From: Burkholderiaceae bacterium
GTDB taxonomy: Bacteria; Pseudomonadota; Gammaproteobacteria; Burkholderiales; Burkholderiaceae
Direction of reading: 5' to 3'
Length of the DNA: 64,000 bases
Assembly: GCA_021166835.1 (NCBI GenBank)
Contig: JAJPEN010000062.1
Location: forward strand, 1-64,000
Numbering within the stretch: the stretch's first letter is position 1; the number at the start of each line of letters is the position of its first letter. Made by a program: the position numbers and the translations under genes. Positions 8,089 to 16,672 of this stretch are shown piece by piece. The notes below the pieces were generated by a model that saw only the letters and a program-made list of their open reading frames with translations, ran no database searches and was not told the DNA's origin.

Positions 8089-8757
8089 ATGGGATATCGT
8101 TTCGATCGCATCGATCCTTCGCGCACCGCCATGATCGTGGTCGACATGCAAAACGACTTCGTCTCCCCCGGCGCGAAACTGCAATCGGCGCAGGCACACC
8201 GAATGGTGCCGAAACTCGCTTCCACGTTGAAGTTCTGCCGCGAGCAGGGCATCCGTGTCGTCTATACCGCACATGTACACCGCAAAGACGGCTGCGACAT
8301 GGGCCTGTTCGATGATCTGTACCCGCCGATCGCCGATGGATCTGCGTTGGTCGACGACACGCAAGGCGTGGAAATCTTCGGGGACCTTGCGCCCGCCCCC
8401 GGCGAACACGTCGTCAAGAAGCACCGCTACAGCGCATTCTTCGCAACGGACCTGGATCTCATCCTGCGCGAATGGGGAATCGAGTCGGTGATCATCTCGG
8501 GCACCACTACCGAGAACTGCTGCCACGCAACGGCTCGCGATGCGATGTTCCGGAACTACAAGGTTGCCTTCCTGTCGGACGTCACCGGCACCTTCGATTA
8601 CCCGGACGTCGGTTACGGCGCGATGAGCGCAGAACAGGTGCACCAGGCAACGCTCAGCATCCTGGCGTTCTCGACCGCGCATGTAATGACCGTCGAGGAG
8701 ATGATGCGTTTCGTACAGCGGGGACGAGACGAGCCTGCCGCGGCCCTGGCGGCCTGA
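8089..8757 (+). CDS. Isochorismatase-family cysteine hydrolase
   Basis: Members of this fold hydrolyse amides or vinyl ethers (nicotinamidase, isochorismatase, N-carbamoyl hydrolases, ureidoacrylate hydrolase). The 222-residue protein keeps the triad: Asp19 in MIVVDMQNDF, Lys111 in KHRYSAF and Cys144 in TTTENCCHATARDA, with the cis-peptide-type ISGTTTE stretch. The doubled cysteine and following His replace the usual NVCVEST, so the substrate cannot be read from the motif. GGAG precedes the ATG. It is divergent from ugpB and convergent with udgX. A carbamoyl or amide substrate linked to the hydantoinase cluster further on is possible but is inference. Confidence 0.85.
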   Translation: MGYRFDRIDPSRTAMIVVDMQNDFVSPGAKLQSAQAHRMVPKLASTLKFCREQGIRVVYTAHVHRKDGCDMGLFDDLYPPIADGSALVDDTQGVEIFGDLAPAPGEHVVKKHRYSAFFATDLDLILREWGIESVIISGTTTENCCHATARDAMFRNYKVAFLSDVTGTFDYPDVGYGAMSAEQVHQATLSILAFSTAHVMTVEEMMRFVQRGRDEPAAALAA

Positions 8758-8778
8758 AGCTGTGAACGAAGATCCGCA

Positions 8779-9402
8779 TCACGAGCGAGAGCCGAAGATC
8801 GAATCCGCTTTGCGCAGATCGTCGAGCCACAGTTCGTAGGCGGATTCGCGCTCGTCGCCGCGCAGGCGCAGCAGTGCCGACGGATGCAGCGTGATCAGCA
8901 CGCGCAGGCCGTCATCCCTCTGCAGCCAGTTTCCGCGCTCCCGCGTCACTGCGACGCTGCGGCGCATCAGCGAGCGCGCCGCAGTGGCGCCGAGCGCGAT
9001 GGCCGCACGCGGCTCGACGAGCCCGATCTCTTCCTCGAGCCAGTGCAGGCAGGCAGCCGCTTCGCGCTGCGAAGGCGTCTTGTGGATGCGCCGCTTGCCG
9101 CGCAGCTCGAACTTGAAATGCTTGACCGCGTTGGTGACGAACAGCGACTCACGCGGCCAGCCGAGCGAGTCGATCGCGCGAAAGAGAAGCTGACTGGCCG
9201 GACCGACGAAGGGGTGGCCTTGCAGGTCTTCCTGGTCGCCCGGCACCTCGCCGACGAGCATCAGCGCGGGACGCAATGCGCCTTCGCCGGCGACGCCCTG
9301 CGTGGCGAAGTAGCCGAGCGGGCATTCGCGGCAGCGTTGCAGCGCGTCGCGCAAGGCAACGAGCTCGTCACGGGCGGAAGAGTCCGATTCTCGCGCAGGC
9401 AT
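8779..9402 (-). CDS. udgX: UdgX-type uracil-DNA glycosylase superfamily protein
   Basis: UdgX proteins bind uracil in DNA and become covalently attached to the abasic site through a histidine. The 207-residue protein has the family 4-like motif A (VGEVPGDQED, residues 50-59), FVGPAS, LFVTNAVKHFKF and the diagnostic KRRIHKTPS loop, whose His107 corresponds to the crosslinking His of mycobacterial UdgX. Motif B reads TLHPSALLR. Iron-sulfur ligands visible are Cys24, Cys27 and Cys118; the fourth family 4 Cys position is His95, as expected for UdgX. It is stand-alone, and no LexA box was found upstream. Confidence 0.85.
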   Translation of the reverse strand: MPARESDSSARDELVALRDALQRCRECPLGYFATQGVAGEGALRPALMLVGEVPGDQEDLQGHPFVGPASQLLFRAIDSLGWPRESLFVTNAVKHFKFELRGKRRIHKTPSQREAAACLHWLEEEIGLVEPRAAIALGATAARSLMRRSVAVTRERGNWLQRDDGLRVLITLHPSALLRLRGDERESAYELWLDDLRKADSIFGSRS

Positions 9403-9541
9403 GGCTCACCCAATGCTACGCCCAAGTTCCCGTACATCGTCGGCCCCATCCCGCTCCCCATCACCCGGAACCGGAGCGCTACAGTGATTCCGGGCGTGGA
9501 TCGGTGGGGGCGCGAATCGATCTTCGTTCCCGTTGCGGCCG

Positions 9542-10459
9542 TCAACAGGAGCCGGCGGAACGCCGGCTAAAGCCGAGTGCCGGCGCGACGAGTTCGATGA
9601 AACGGAGTGCCTGCACGCTCAGTGGCCGGCCTCGCTTCACGCCGACGTACTCGGGCGTAGACGGGAACAATCTGCGCACGTCGACCTTGGCCAGGTGCTT
9701 GTCCAGCCTGGAGTCGAAAGCGCGGTCCGCAACGATGGCGATGCCGAGTCCGCACTGGACATAGCTCTTCATGATGTCGGTGTCCCCCGTGCTCAGCGCG
9801 ATGCGCGGCTCCAGCTGCGCTTTCCGGAACGCACCCATGATGTCCGCGTAAGCAATGTATTCCCGCTCGTAGGTGACGATCGGCCAATTCGCCAGGTCGC
9901 GAAGCGTCGGACGAGCCAGCGACAGCAACGGATGCCCCTTCGGCGTCAGGACGATGCGGTGCATTTCGCTGAATCGATGGAACTCCAGTTCAGGAAACGA
10001 GCGGATCGGGGCAGCCGAGACCGCGACATCGGCCTGTCCGGCATCGATCCACTCCGCAATCTGGTTGACGTAGCCCTGCCTGATTCGGAGATCGGCGTTC
10101 GGAAACTCGCGGATGAACTGTTGAATGATCGCCGGCAGCAGATACCGCGCATGAGTATGAGACGTGGCAACCGTCAGCCCGCCGCTTTCTCCACGGGCGA
10201 ACTGGCTGGCGATGCGCTGCAGATCGTCCACTCCGTTCAGGATCCGCTCGATCAGCGGCATCAACACCTTGCCGGCGGGCGTGAGTCCGACGAGCCGGTT
10301 CTTCCTTCGGAGGAACAGCGTCACGCCGAGCGCTTCTTCCACCTCGATCACGTGGCGGCTGATTCCCGGCTGCGATATGTGAAGCGCTTCGGCGGTTCGC
10401 GAGATCGAGAAGCTCTTTCCGGCCACCGCCCGTACCGATCGCATTTCGTTGAGTTTCAT
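9542..10459 (-). CDS. LysR-family transcriptional regulator
   Basis: The 305-residue protein has an N-terminal winged helix (residues 1-60, with AEALHISQPGISRHVIEVEE as the helix-turn-helix) and a LysR substrate-binding domain (from about 90, starting GGLTVATSHTHARYLLPAII). Its AVAGKSFSISRTAEALHIS start resembles CysB/Cbl-type regulators, which read HTQARYxLP at the same site, but the effector cannot be assigned. It is divergent from the substrate-binding-protein/hydantoinase operon and is the likely regulator of that operon and itself through the shared 134-bp region. Confidence 0.88.
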   Translation of the reverse strand: MKLNEMRSVRAVAGKSFSISRTAEALHISQPGISRHVIEVEEALGVTLFLRRKNRLVGLTPAGKVLMPLIERILNGVDDLQRIASQFARGESGGLTVATSHTHARYLLPAIIQQFIREFPNADLRIRQGYVNQIAEWIDAGQADVAVSAAPIRSFPELEFHRFSEMHRIVLTPKGHPLLSLARPTLRDLANWPIVTYEREYIAYADIMGAFRKAQLEPRIALSTGDTDIMKSYVQCGLGIAIVADRAFDSRLDKHLAKVDVRRLFPSTPEYVGVKRGRPLSVQALRFIELVAPALGFSRRSAGSC

Positions 10460-10510
10460 GGTTGGGGCGCAACCTCGCGGCGGGGTGTGGTTTATTCATA
10501 AATTGAATTG

Positions 10511-10527
10511 ATTGATTCTGAATCAGT
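10511..10527. promoter_or_regulatory. Candidate LysR operator between the LysR gene and the hydantoinase operon
   Basis: TGATTC-T-GAATCA at 10513-10525 is a perfect 6-base inverted repeat and fits the T-N11-A pattern of LysR regulators. It sits in the A+T-rich part of the 134-bp divergent region, 69 bases before the binding-protein start. Confidence 0.5.
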
Positions 10528-10593
10528 CTTTGATTGCATGATAGCAGTGCGGTAGGCTGGCTTCGAGGCCAACAGGAACAGAGGAGACGAACC

Positions 10594-11835
10594 ATGGCTG
10601 GACCACATCGCGCCTTCTTCGATCCGCGCATCGCCGGAATCGCCGCGCTGGCGGCCCTCGTATCGGTGGCTCCGGCGAGCGCGCAGATCTCCGACAACGT
10701 CATTCGTATCGGGATCATCAACGACCAGAGCGGAGTCTATTCAGGGACCGGCGGCCCGGGGTCCACGCTGGCGGCGCAGATGGCCGCGGAAGATCTGGGA
10801 GGGAAGATCAACGGCGCGACGATCGAAATCGTCTCGGGTGACCATCAGAACAAGCCCGACCTCGCGTCCCTCATTGTTCGCGAATGGTTCGATGCGAAAG
10901 GCTTCGACGCGGTGGCCGACGGGGCATCGTCCGCCGCCGCGCTCGCCGTGCAGGAACTTGCACGCGAACGAAAGAAGGTGTTCCTGATTTCGGGGGCCGG
11001 ATCGAGCGATTTCACCGGGAAAGCGTGCTCGCCGACCGGGTTCCAGTTCGCTTATGACACGTATGGCCTGTCGAACAGCACGACCGCGGCGATGGTCAAG
11101 CAGGGCTACAAGAACTGGTTCATGCTGACGGCCGACTACGCTTTCGGCTTGGCACTGGAGCGGGACGCGAGGGATTTCCTGACCCGGAACGGCGGCAGCG
11201 TGGTCGGTTATGCCCGCCACCCCTTCGGTACGCACGACTTCTCCTCGTTCCTGATGACCGCCGACGCCAGCAAGGCCCAGGTGATAGGGCTGGCCAACGG
11301 CGGCACCGATTTCAGCCAGGCGCTGAAGCAGGCGGCCGAGTTCAAGATCACCAACCGCGGCAAAAAGCTGGTCAGCCTGTCCGGCATGATCAGCGACATC
11401 CATGCGGTAGGGCTTGCTGTCGCCGAGGGTACCTACATCACCGAGTCCTTCTACTGGGACCTGGACGAGCAGACGCGCAACTTCAGTCGGCGATTCATGG
11501 AGCGCAACAAGGGCCGGCCGCCGACCATGGTGCAGGCCGGGGTCTACGCCGGGGTTCACCATTACCTGAAGGCTGTGGCAGCCGCGGGAACGGACGACGG
11601 CCCGACCGTAGCGAAGAAGATGCGTGAAATGCCGGTCGAGAACTTCTTCCATCACGGAACCAGGATCCGCGAAGACGGCCGTGTGCTCCTGCCGATGCAC
11701 CTGTTCAAGGTCAAGGCCCCCAAGGACTCCAAGGGGGAATGGGACCTCTACGAGCACGTGATGTCGACTCCCGGTGAGCAGGCCTTCCGGCCTCTGGCCG
11801 ACGGCGGTTGCCCGTACATCACTTCCGGCAAGTAG
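10594..11835 (+). CDS. Branched-chain amino acid-type ABC substrate-binding protein
   Basis: Periplasmic LivJ/LivK-class binding protein. The 413-residue precursor has a signal peptide (IAALAALVSVAPASAQ, cleavage near residue 29) and a mature start ISDNVIRIGIINDQSGVYSG typical of amide, urea or aromatic acid binders in betaproteobacteria. GAGGAG lies 7 bases before the ATG at 10594; the frame runs further upstream without a better site. No permease or ATPase gene follows, so it is an orphan binding protein sharing a transporter encoded elsewhere. The next gene starts immediately after its stop, suggesting the ligand is the hydantoinase substrate. A related protein is cut by the right edge of the window. 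Confidence 0.9.
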   Translation: MAGPHRAFFDPRIAGIAALAALVSVAPASAQISDNVIRIGIINDQSGVYSGTGGPGSTLAAQMAAEDLGGKINGATIEIVSGDHQNKPDLASLIVREWFDAKGFDAVADGASSAAALAVQELARERKKVFLISGAGSSDFTGKACSPTGFQFAYDTYGLSNSTTAAMVKQGYKNWFMLTADYAFGLALERDARDFLTRNGGSVVGYARHPFGTHDFSSFLMTADASKAQVIGLANGGTDFSQALKQAAEFKITNRGKKLVSLSGMISDIHAVGLAVAEGTYITESFYWDLDEQTRNFSRRFMERNKGRPPTMVQAGVYAGVHHYLKAVAAAGTDDGPTVAKKMREMPVENFFHHGTRIREDGRVLLPMHLFKVKAPKDSKGEWDLYEHVMSTPGEQAFRPLADGGCPYITSGK

Positions 11836-13512
11836 ATGCCGGATACCCTGGAAACGTTCATGAACGACGACTGCATCGACAGCGTCACGCTGTCCGTCAT
11901 TCGTGCGCGACTGGAGGTGATCACCGACGAGATGGACGTCACGATGTTTCGTACGGCCCTCAGCCCCGTGATCGCGGACTCGCACGATGCCTGTCACGGT
12001 ATCTACCACCCGGTTCACGGCGGCACGGTTGCTCAAGGGGCGTACGGACACCCGATCTTCGTCGGCGCGATGTCCCGCGCGGTCCGATACCTGCTGGAAC
12101 GGCGCGAGTCGCAGAGCATCCAGCCTGGCGACGTGTTCCTGATCAACGACCCGTACATCGCGGGAACGCATGTCCAGGACGTCAAGGTGATCGTGCCGGT
12201 CTTCGTCGACGGCGAGATCTTCTGCTACATGGGCGGTTGCGGCCATTGGACGGACATCGGAGGCCCCGCTCCCGGCAACTGGAACCCGAGCGCAGGCACC
12301 ATCTTCCAGGAAGGCTTGCGCATTCCGCTCGTCAAGATCGTCTCCGGGGGCGTGCTTCTCCAGGACGTTCTCGACGTGGTGGTGGCGAACGTACGGCTTC
12401 CGACGTGGGCAGCGTCGGACCTGCAATCCGAGATCCAGGTGCTCTCGCTAGGGGCGCGGGGAATCGGGCGGCTATGCGAGGAGTACGGCGCGGGGGTCGT
12501 GAGAACGGCGATCGATACGCTGATCACCCGGACGGCGGCCATGCTCCGCCAGCAGATCCGCGAGGTACCCGATGGCACCTACTCGTTCCAGGAATTCCTG
12601 GACAACGACGGCGTCACGGCCGAGCCGCTGGAGCTGAACGTCGACGTCGTGGTGCGCGGCGACGAACTGACCCTCGACTTCTCGCGCACGACCCAACGCG
12701 GCAAAGGCCCGTACAACATCTCTCGAGCCACGCTGGAGGCAGCCTGTTTCGTCGCGATAAAGCACGTATTTGCCGAGGTTCCCGCCAATGCGGGCGTGAT
12801 GGATGCCGTGCGCATCGTCACCGCGGCAGACTCGTTCCTGTGCGTCGAATGGCCGGCGGCCGTAGGTGCGTATACCGAGGTCTCGCTGCGCGTCATCGAC
12901 GCGATCAGCGGCGCCATGGCCAGGGCAATACCCGAGCTGCTGTGGGGCTGCGCCTTCAATACGGTGGGCAGCCTCGTGCTCAGCGGGCAGCACGAGGGAC
13001 AGACCTTCGTCTCGTTTCTCTATTTCGGCGGCGGCCTGGGCGGAAGCCCGCGCGGCGACGGGATGAATCACAGCGCGAGTGCGTTGTCGAATTCCTACAT
13101 CGCCTCGGTCGAAATGGTCGAGGCGCGATTCCCGTTCCGATTCCATCAGTGGGCGCTTCGCCCGGATTCAGGTGGAGACGGAGAGTTCCGCGGAGGGCTC
13201 GGATCGATCTACGAACTCGAGCTTCTCTGCGATGCCGCGGAGTCGTTCTTCGTCGGTGAACGCGCCGTCTTCCCGCCGTATGGAGTGATGGGCGGACGAC
13301 CGGGCGCCTCGACCGTCCTCGCCTATCGCCTCGGCGGCACCGATTTCGTCCCGCCTCTTAAGAGCAAGGCCGAACGTATTCCGATGAAGCGGGGCGACCG
13401 GGTCACGGTGCGGACTCCTGGCGGCGGCGGCTATGGCGACCCCAGCCGGCGTGGGCGGGCTGCAATCGAATTCGACCGCGTGCGCGGCTACGTGACCCAC
13501 GACCGCAACTGA
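11836..13512 (+). CDS. hyuB: Hydantoinase B / oxoprolinase-family subunit
   Basis: Beta subunit of the ATP-dependent N-methylhydantoinase/5-oxoprolinase/acetone carboxylase superfamily. The 558-residue protein shows the HyuB hallmarks RARLEVITDEMDVTMFRTALSP, split here at the family's N-terminal helix, then GDVFLINDPYIAGTHVQDV and a C-terminal GDRVTVRTPGGGGYGDP. The first ATG abuts the upstream stop; a second ATG at 11860 is also plausible. hyuA follows after 7 bases. The substrate (hydantoin, oxoproline or a related cyclic amide) cannot be decided from sequence. Confidence 0.9.
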   Translation: MPDTLETFMNDDCIDSVTLSVIRARLEVITDEMDVTMFRTALSPVIADSHDACHGIYHPVHGGTVAQGAYGHPIFVGAMSRAVRYLLERRESQSIQPGDVFLINDPYIAGTHVQDVKVIVPVFVDGEIFCYMGGCGHWTDIGGPAPGNWNPSAGTIFQEGLRIPLVKIVSGGVLLQDVLDVVVANVRLPTWAASDLQSEIQVLSLGARGIGRLCEEYGAGVVRTAIDTLITRTAAMLRQQIREVPDGTYSFQEFLDNDGVTAEPLELNVDVVVRGDELTLDFSRTTQRGKGPYNISRATLEAACFVAIKHVFAEVPANAGVMDAVRIVTAADSFLCVEWPAAVGAYTEVSLRVIDAISGAMARAIPELLWGCAFNTVGSLVLSGQHEGQTFVSFLYFGGGLGGSPRGDGMNHSASALSNSYIASVEMVEARFPFRFHQWALRPDSGGDGEFRGGLGSIYELELLCDAAESFFVGERAVFPPYGVMGGRPGASTVLAYRLGGTDFVPPLKSKAERIPMKRGDRVTVRTPGGGGYGDPSRRGRAAIEFDRVRGYVTHDRN

Positions 13513-13519
13513 AGCCGAC

Positions 13520-15574
13520 ATGTCTGCTGCAACCATCGATAGAAGACTCATCCTCGGCATCGACATCGGCGGAACGTATACCGACGTCATTTCTCTCGAT
13601 CCCCGCACCGGAGAAGTGGCTGTAGTGAAGACGCCCACCACGCTGCCGAACCGGGCCGACGGCCTGATCAACGGGATCCGCAGGATCACGGACGACCCGA
13701 ACGCGATCGCGACGATCATCCACGGCACGACGATGGCCACCAACGCCGTGCTCGAGCGAAAGACCGGCGTGGTCGGCCTGATCACGACGGCCGGTTTCCG
13801 CGACGTGCTCGAAATGCGTCGGCGTCAACGGCCGCAGACCTACGGCATGTACGGGTCCTTCTCTCCGCTCGTGCCGCGCCACATGCGTGTGGAGGTACGC
13901 GAGCGCGTGAGCGCGAGCGGCGAAGTTCAGACAGACGTGGACGAAAGCGAGCTCACGGCTGCGATCGGGCAGCTGCGATCCGGCGGCGCGGAAGCGCTGG
14001 CCATCTGCTTCATCAATTCGTACGCCAATCCGATCAACGAAATCCGGGCCGCCCGGATCGTCCAGCGCCTCTGGCCCGACGCCTTCGTCTGCAGTTCGTC
14101 CAGCGTACTCCCCGAAATCAAGGAATTCGAGCGGACCTCGACGACGGTACTGAATGCGGCCGTTCAACCGGTGATCGACCGTTACCTCGGTGATGTCGAA
14201 AAGAAGCTGCACGCAAACGGCTGCAACGCACAATTGTCGATCGTGCAAAGCAACGGCGGCATCGCTTCGGTGGCCGCCACGCGGGAGAAGCCCGCCACCA
14301 CGATCCTTTCGGGCCCTGCCGCAGGGGTAACCGGGGGAAACTACATCGCGGCACGGGCGGGCTTCAAAGACATCGTCACCTTCGACATGGGCGGCACCAG
14401 TCTCGACGCTGCCGTGGTGCTGGACGGCGAACCGTGCCTCACCTCGGAAACGACGATCGACTTCGGCGTAGTGCTGAAGATTCCGATGATTCAGATGACC
14501 ACGGTGGGCGCCGGTGGAGGCAGCATCGCATCGATCGATCGCGGCGGCTTCCTGCAGATCGGCCCGGAAAGCGCCGGGGCCGATCCGGGTCCGGTGGCAT
14601 ATGGCCGAGGCGGCAACCGCCCCACGGTGACCGATGCGAACATCGTCATGGGCCGCATCAACGTCGATCGTCCTATCGGCGGCGCCGTAGCGCGTTTCGA
14701 CCTAGAGGCGGCCGAACGCGCGTTGCTGGAGAACATAGGCAAGCCCCTGGGGCTGTCCACGCACGCCGCCGCCGAGGCGGTGACCACCGTAGCCAACACC
14801 CGCATGGCTGGAACGGTACGACTGGCGACGGTCGAGAAGGGGCACGACCCGCGCAAGTTCACGTTGGTGGCCTTCGGCGGCGCGGGCCCGCTGCACGCCG
14901 GAGCGGTCATGCGCGAGGCAGGCATCGCGCGCACCCTGGTTCCCTACTTTCCGGGTTTGACGAGTGCGATCGGTTGCGCGGTGGGCAACGTGCAGTACGA
15001 CTTCGTCCAGACCTTCCATCGGCGCCTCGACGACGGCAACGGGGAGGCGCTGTTCGGCATCTGGGACGAACAGTCGCGCACCGGCAGGAAGGTGCTCGAA
15101 GCAGGCAATCATTTCATCACCGAGATACGCACGGTCTACAGCGCGGATATGCAGTTCGTCGGCCAGACCCATGCGCTGCTGGTGAAGTTCCAGGGCCGGC
15201 CGCAGTCGATGGCCGAGATCCGCGCGACGTTCACCGAGCGCTACATGAACAACTTCGGTATCGCGCTGGACCTTCCGATTTCGATCACCAACGTACGCAC
15301 TTCCATCATCGGCGTGCGCAACCAGTTCGACTTCTCCGGCCTGCGCGAACTGGTCGGCAGATCCGACAAGGACGCGCTGCTCGGTCATCGCAACGTGTGG
15401 TTCGCCGGCAGGTTCGTCGACACGGCGATCTACGAACGCTCGCGCCTGCCGCCGGACAGCGCGATTCGCGGTCCGGCGATCGTCGAGCAGACCGACACCA
15501 CCGTGGTGATCGAGCCGGGACTGGTTGCACACGTAGACGACGACCTGAACCTCATCCTGCAGAACGGCGCCTGA
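13520..15574 (+). CDS. hyuA: Hydantoinase A / oxoprolinase-family subunit
   Basis: ATP-binding alpha subunit that pairs with HyuB. The 684-residue protein has the ASKHA phosphate loop GIDIGGTYTDVI at 14-25, then HGTTMATNAVLERKTGVVGL, a second phosphate-binding site FDMGGTSLDAAV, and GAGGGSIASIDRGGFLQIGP, which mark the family. Length is normal. It lies between hyuB and the DapA-like gene, all with gaps under 40 bases, so one transcript is likely. The operon probably imports and opens a cyclic amide with ATP; the chemistry is inferred from the family. Confidence 0.92.
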   Translation: MSAATIDRRLILGIDIGGTYTDVISLDPRTGEVAVVKTPTTLPNRADGLINGIRRITDDPNAIATIIHGTTMATNAVLERKTGVVGLITTAGFRDVLEMRRRQRPQTYGMYGSFSPLVPRHMRVEVRERVSASGEVQTDVDESELTAAIGQLRSGGAEALAICFINSYANPINEIRAARIVQRLWPDAFVCSSSSVLPEIKEFERTSTTVLNAAVQPVIDRYLGDVEKKLHANGCNAQLSIVQSNGGIASVAATREKPATTILSGPAAGVTGGNYIAARAGFKDIVTFDMGGTSLDAAVVLDGEPCLTSETTIDFGVVLKIPMIQMTTVGAGGGSIASIDRGGFLQIGPESAGADPGPVAYGRGGNRPTVTDANIVMGRINVDRPIGGAVARFDLEAAERALLENIGKPLGLSTHAAAEAVTTVANTRMAGTVRLATVEKGHDPRKFTLVAFGGAGPLHAGAVMREAGIARTLVPYFPGLTSAIGCAVGNVQYDFVQTFHRRLDDGNGEALFGIWDEQSRTGRKVLEAGNHFITEIRTVYSADMQFVGQTHALLVKFQGRPQSMAEIRATFTERYMNNFGIALDLPISITNVRTSIIGVRNQFDFSGLRELVGRSDKDALLGHRNVWFAGRFVDTAIYERSRLPPDSAIRGPAIVEQTDTTVVIEPGLVAHVDDDLNLILQNGA

Positions 15575-15611
15575 GGGCGCCTATCCCCCATCCCCGAACG
15601 AACGACCGCAC

Positions 15612-16598
15612 ATGAAATACCCGACTTCCGAGTCCAAGGAATGGGCTAATGCCAACCTCAAGGGGTATCTGGCAGTCACTACGACGCCGATGACCGAGTC
15701 CGGCGAGATCGACTGGAACGGATTGGCCTGCAACGTCGACTTCCTGCTCGACCTTCCCGGTGTCAACGGGATCTACCTGAACTCGATCTACCAGGAGTTC
15801 TGGACGATGACGGACGCCGAGAAGCGGCAGGTCACTGAAATCGTCATCGAGGCAGTGGACGGCCGCAAGCCGGTGATCGTCGGATGCAATCACACGTCGG
15901 TGCGCGACACCGTGTCGCTCGCCAGGCATGCGCAGGAATGCGGCGCCGATCTCGTCATGGTCTGGCCCCCCTACTATGGGGTACGCACCGAAGAGGGTGT
16001 CTACGCGTATTACGAATATGTTGCCGAGCGGATCGACATCGGGATGTGCATCTACAGCACGACGCTTCCCGAATTGGGACATTTCCTGACGCCGGAAGCG
16101 GTGCTTCGGCTGGCGGACATCGACAACATATGTGCGGTGAAGGAAGTGTCGCTGAGCCTGAGCGGCTACACGAACATGCTCCAGATCGCCGGCCACAAGG
16201 TCGCCATCAGTTCGCCGCTGGAGGAGTATCACTACTTCGGCCGCTGCGCCTATCCGGAGCTGACGCCCGACTTCCTCCTGGGAAATTCGCGCCCCATGTA
16301 TATGCAGACGAAAGATCGACCGTACTGCGCGAACTACTGGAAAGCCGTCGAACGAGGCGACCTGGGCGAGGCCGGGCGCGCGCTGCAGCCTATCGTGAAG
16401 ATGGCCAACGCCCTGCACAGCAAGTACCTGAGCGAGGGCAATCACAACATCGCCCTGACCAAGCACCTCACGGGGTTGGTGGGAATGGCCTCCGGGCCGG
16501 TGCGCCCACCCTTGTCGCCTGCGCCGCAGCGTCAAATCGACGAGGCGGTGAAGACTCTCCAGCGTTTCGGCATCCTGCAGGCGAAGCTGCCCAGCTGA
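15612..16598 (+). CDS. DapA-family (dihydrodipicolinate synthase-like) lyase
   Basis: Class I aldolase-type TIM barrel acting through a lysine Schiff base. In this 328-residue protein the lysine is Lys177 (NICAVKEVSLS) and the partner tyrosine is probably Tyr148 (CIYSTT). GYLAVTTTPMTESGEIDW and VIVGCNHTSVRDTV are the other family signatures. The second pocket motif is GVNGIYLNSIYQEF in place of the GTTGE of true DapA, so lysine biosynthesis is unlikely. It more likely cleaves or hydrates a keto acid made from the hydantoinase product. It is last in the operon started by the binding protein. Confidence 0.85.
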   Translation: MKYPTSESKEWANANLKGYLAVTTTPMTESGEIDWNGLACNVDFLLDLPGVNGIYLNSIYQEFWTMTDAEKRQVTEIVIEAVDGRKPVIVGCNHTSVRDTVSLARHAQECGADLVMVWPPYYGVRTEEGVYAYYEYVAERIDIGMCIYSTTLPELGHFLTPEAVLRLADIDNICAVKEVSLSLSGYTNMLQIAGHKVAISSPLEEYHYFGRCAYPELTPDFLLGNSRPMYMQTKDRPYCANYWKAVERGDLGEAGRALQPIVKMANALHSKYLSEGNHNIALTKHLTGLVGMASGPVRPPLSPAPQRQIDEAVKTLQRFGILQAKLPS

Positions 16599-16636
16599 GC
16601 GGCCGGGCGCTACCCGGCGAACCGGGACGGACATGA

Positions 16637-16656
16637 TACTGTATATCGATACAGCA
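16637..16656 (+). promoter_or_regulatory. LexA box of dnaE2
   Basis: CTGT at 16639-16642 and ACAG at 16651-16654 flank exactly 8 bases (ATATCGAT), forming a 16-base perfect palindrome with flanking TA. The box ends only 16 bases before the dnaE2 start, so the transcript leader must be very short and the operator must overlap the promoter. Confidence 0.92.
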
Positions 16657-16672
16657 TCATGCCCCGCAGCCC

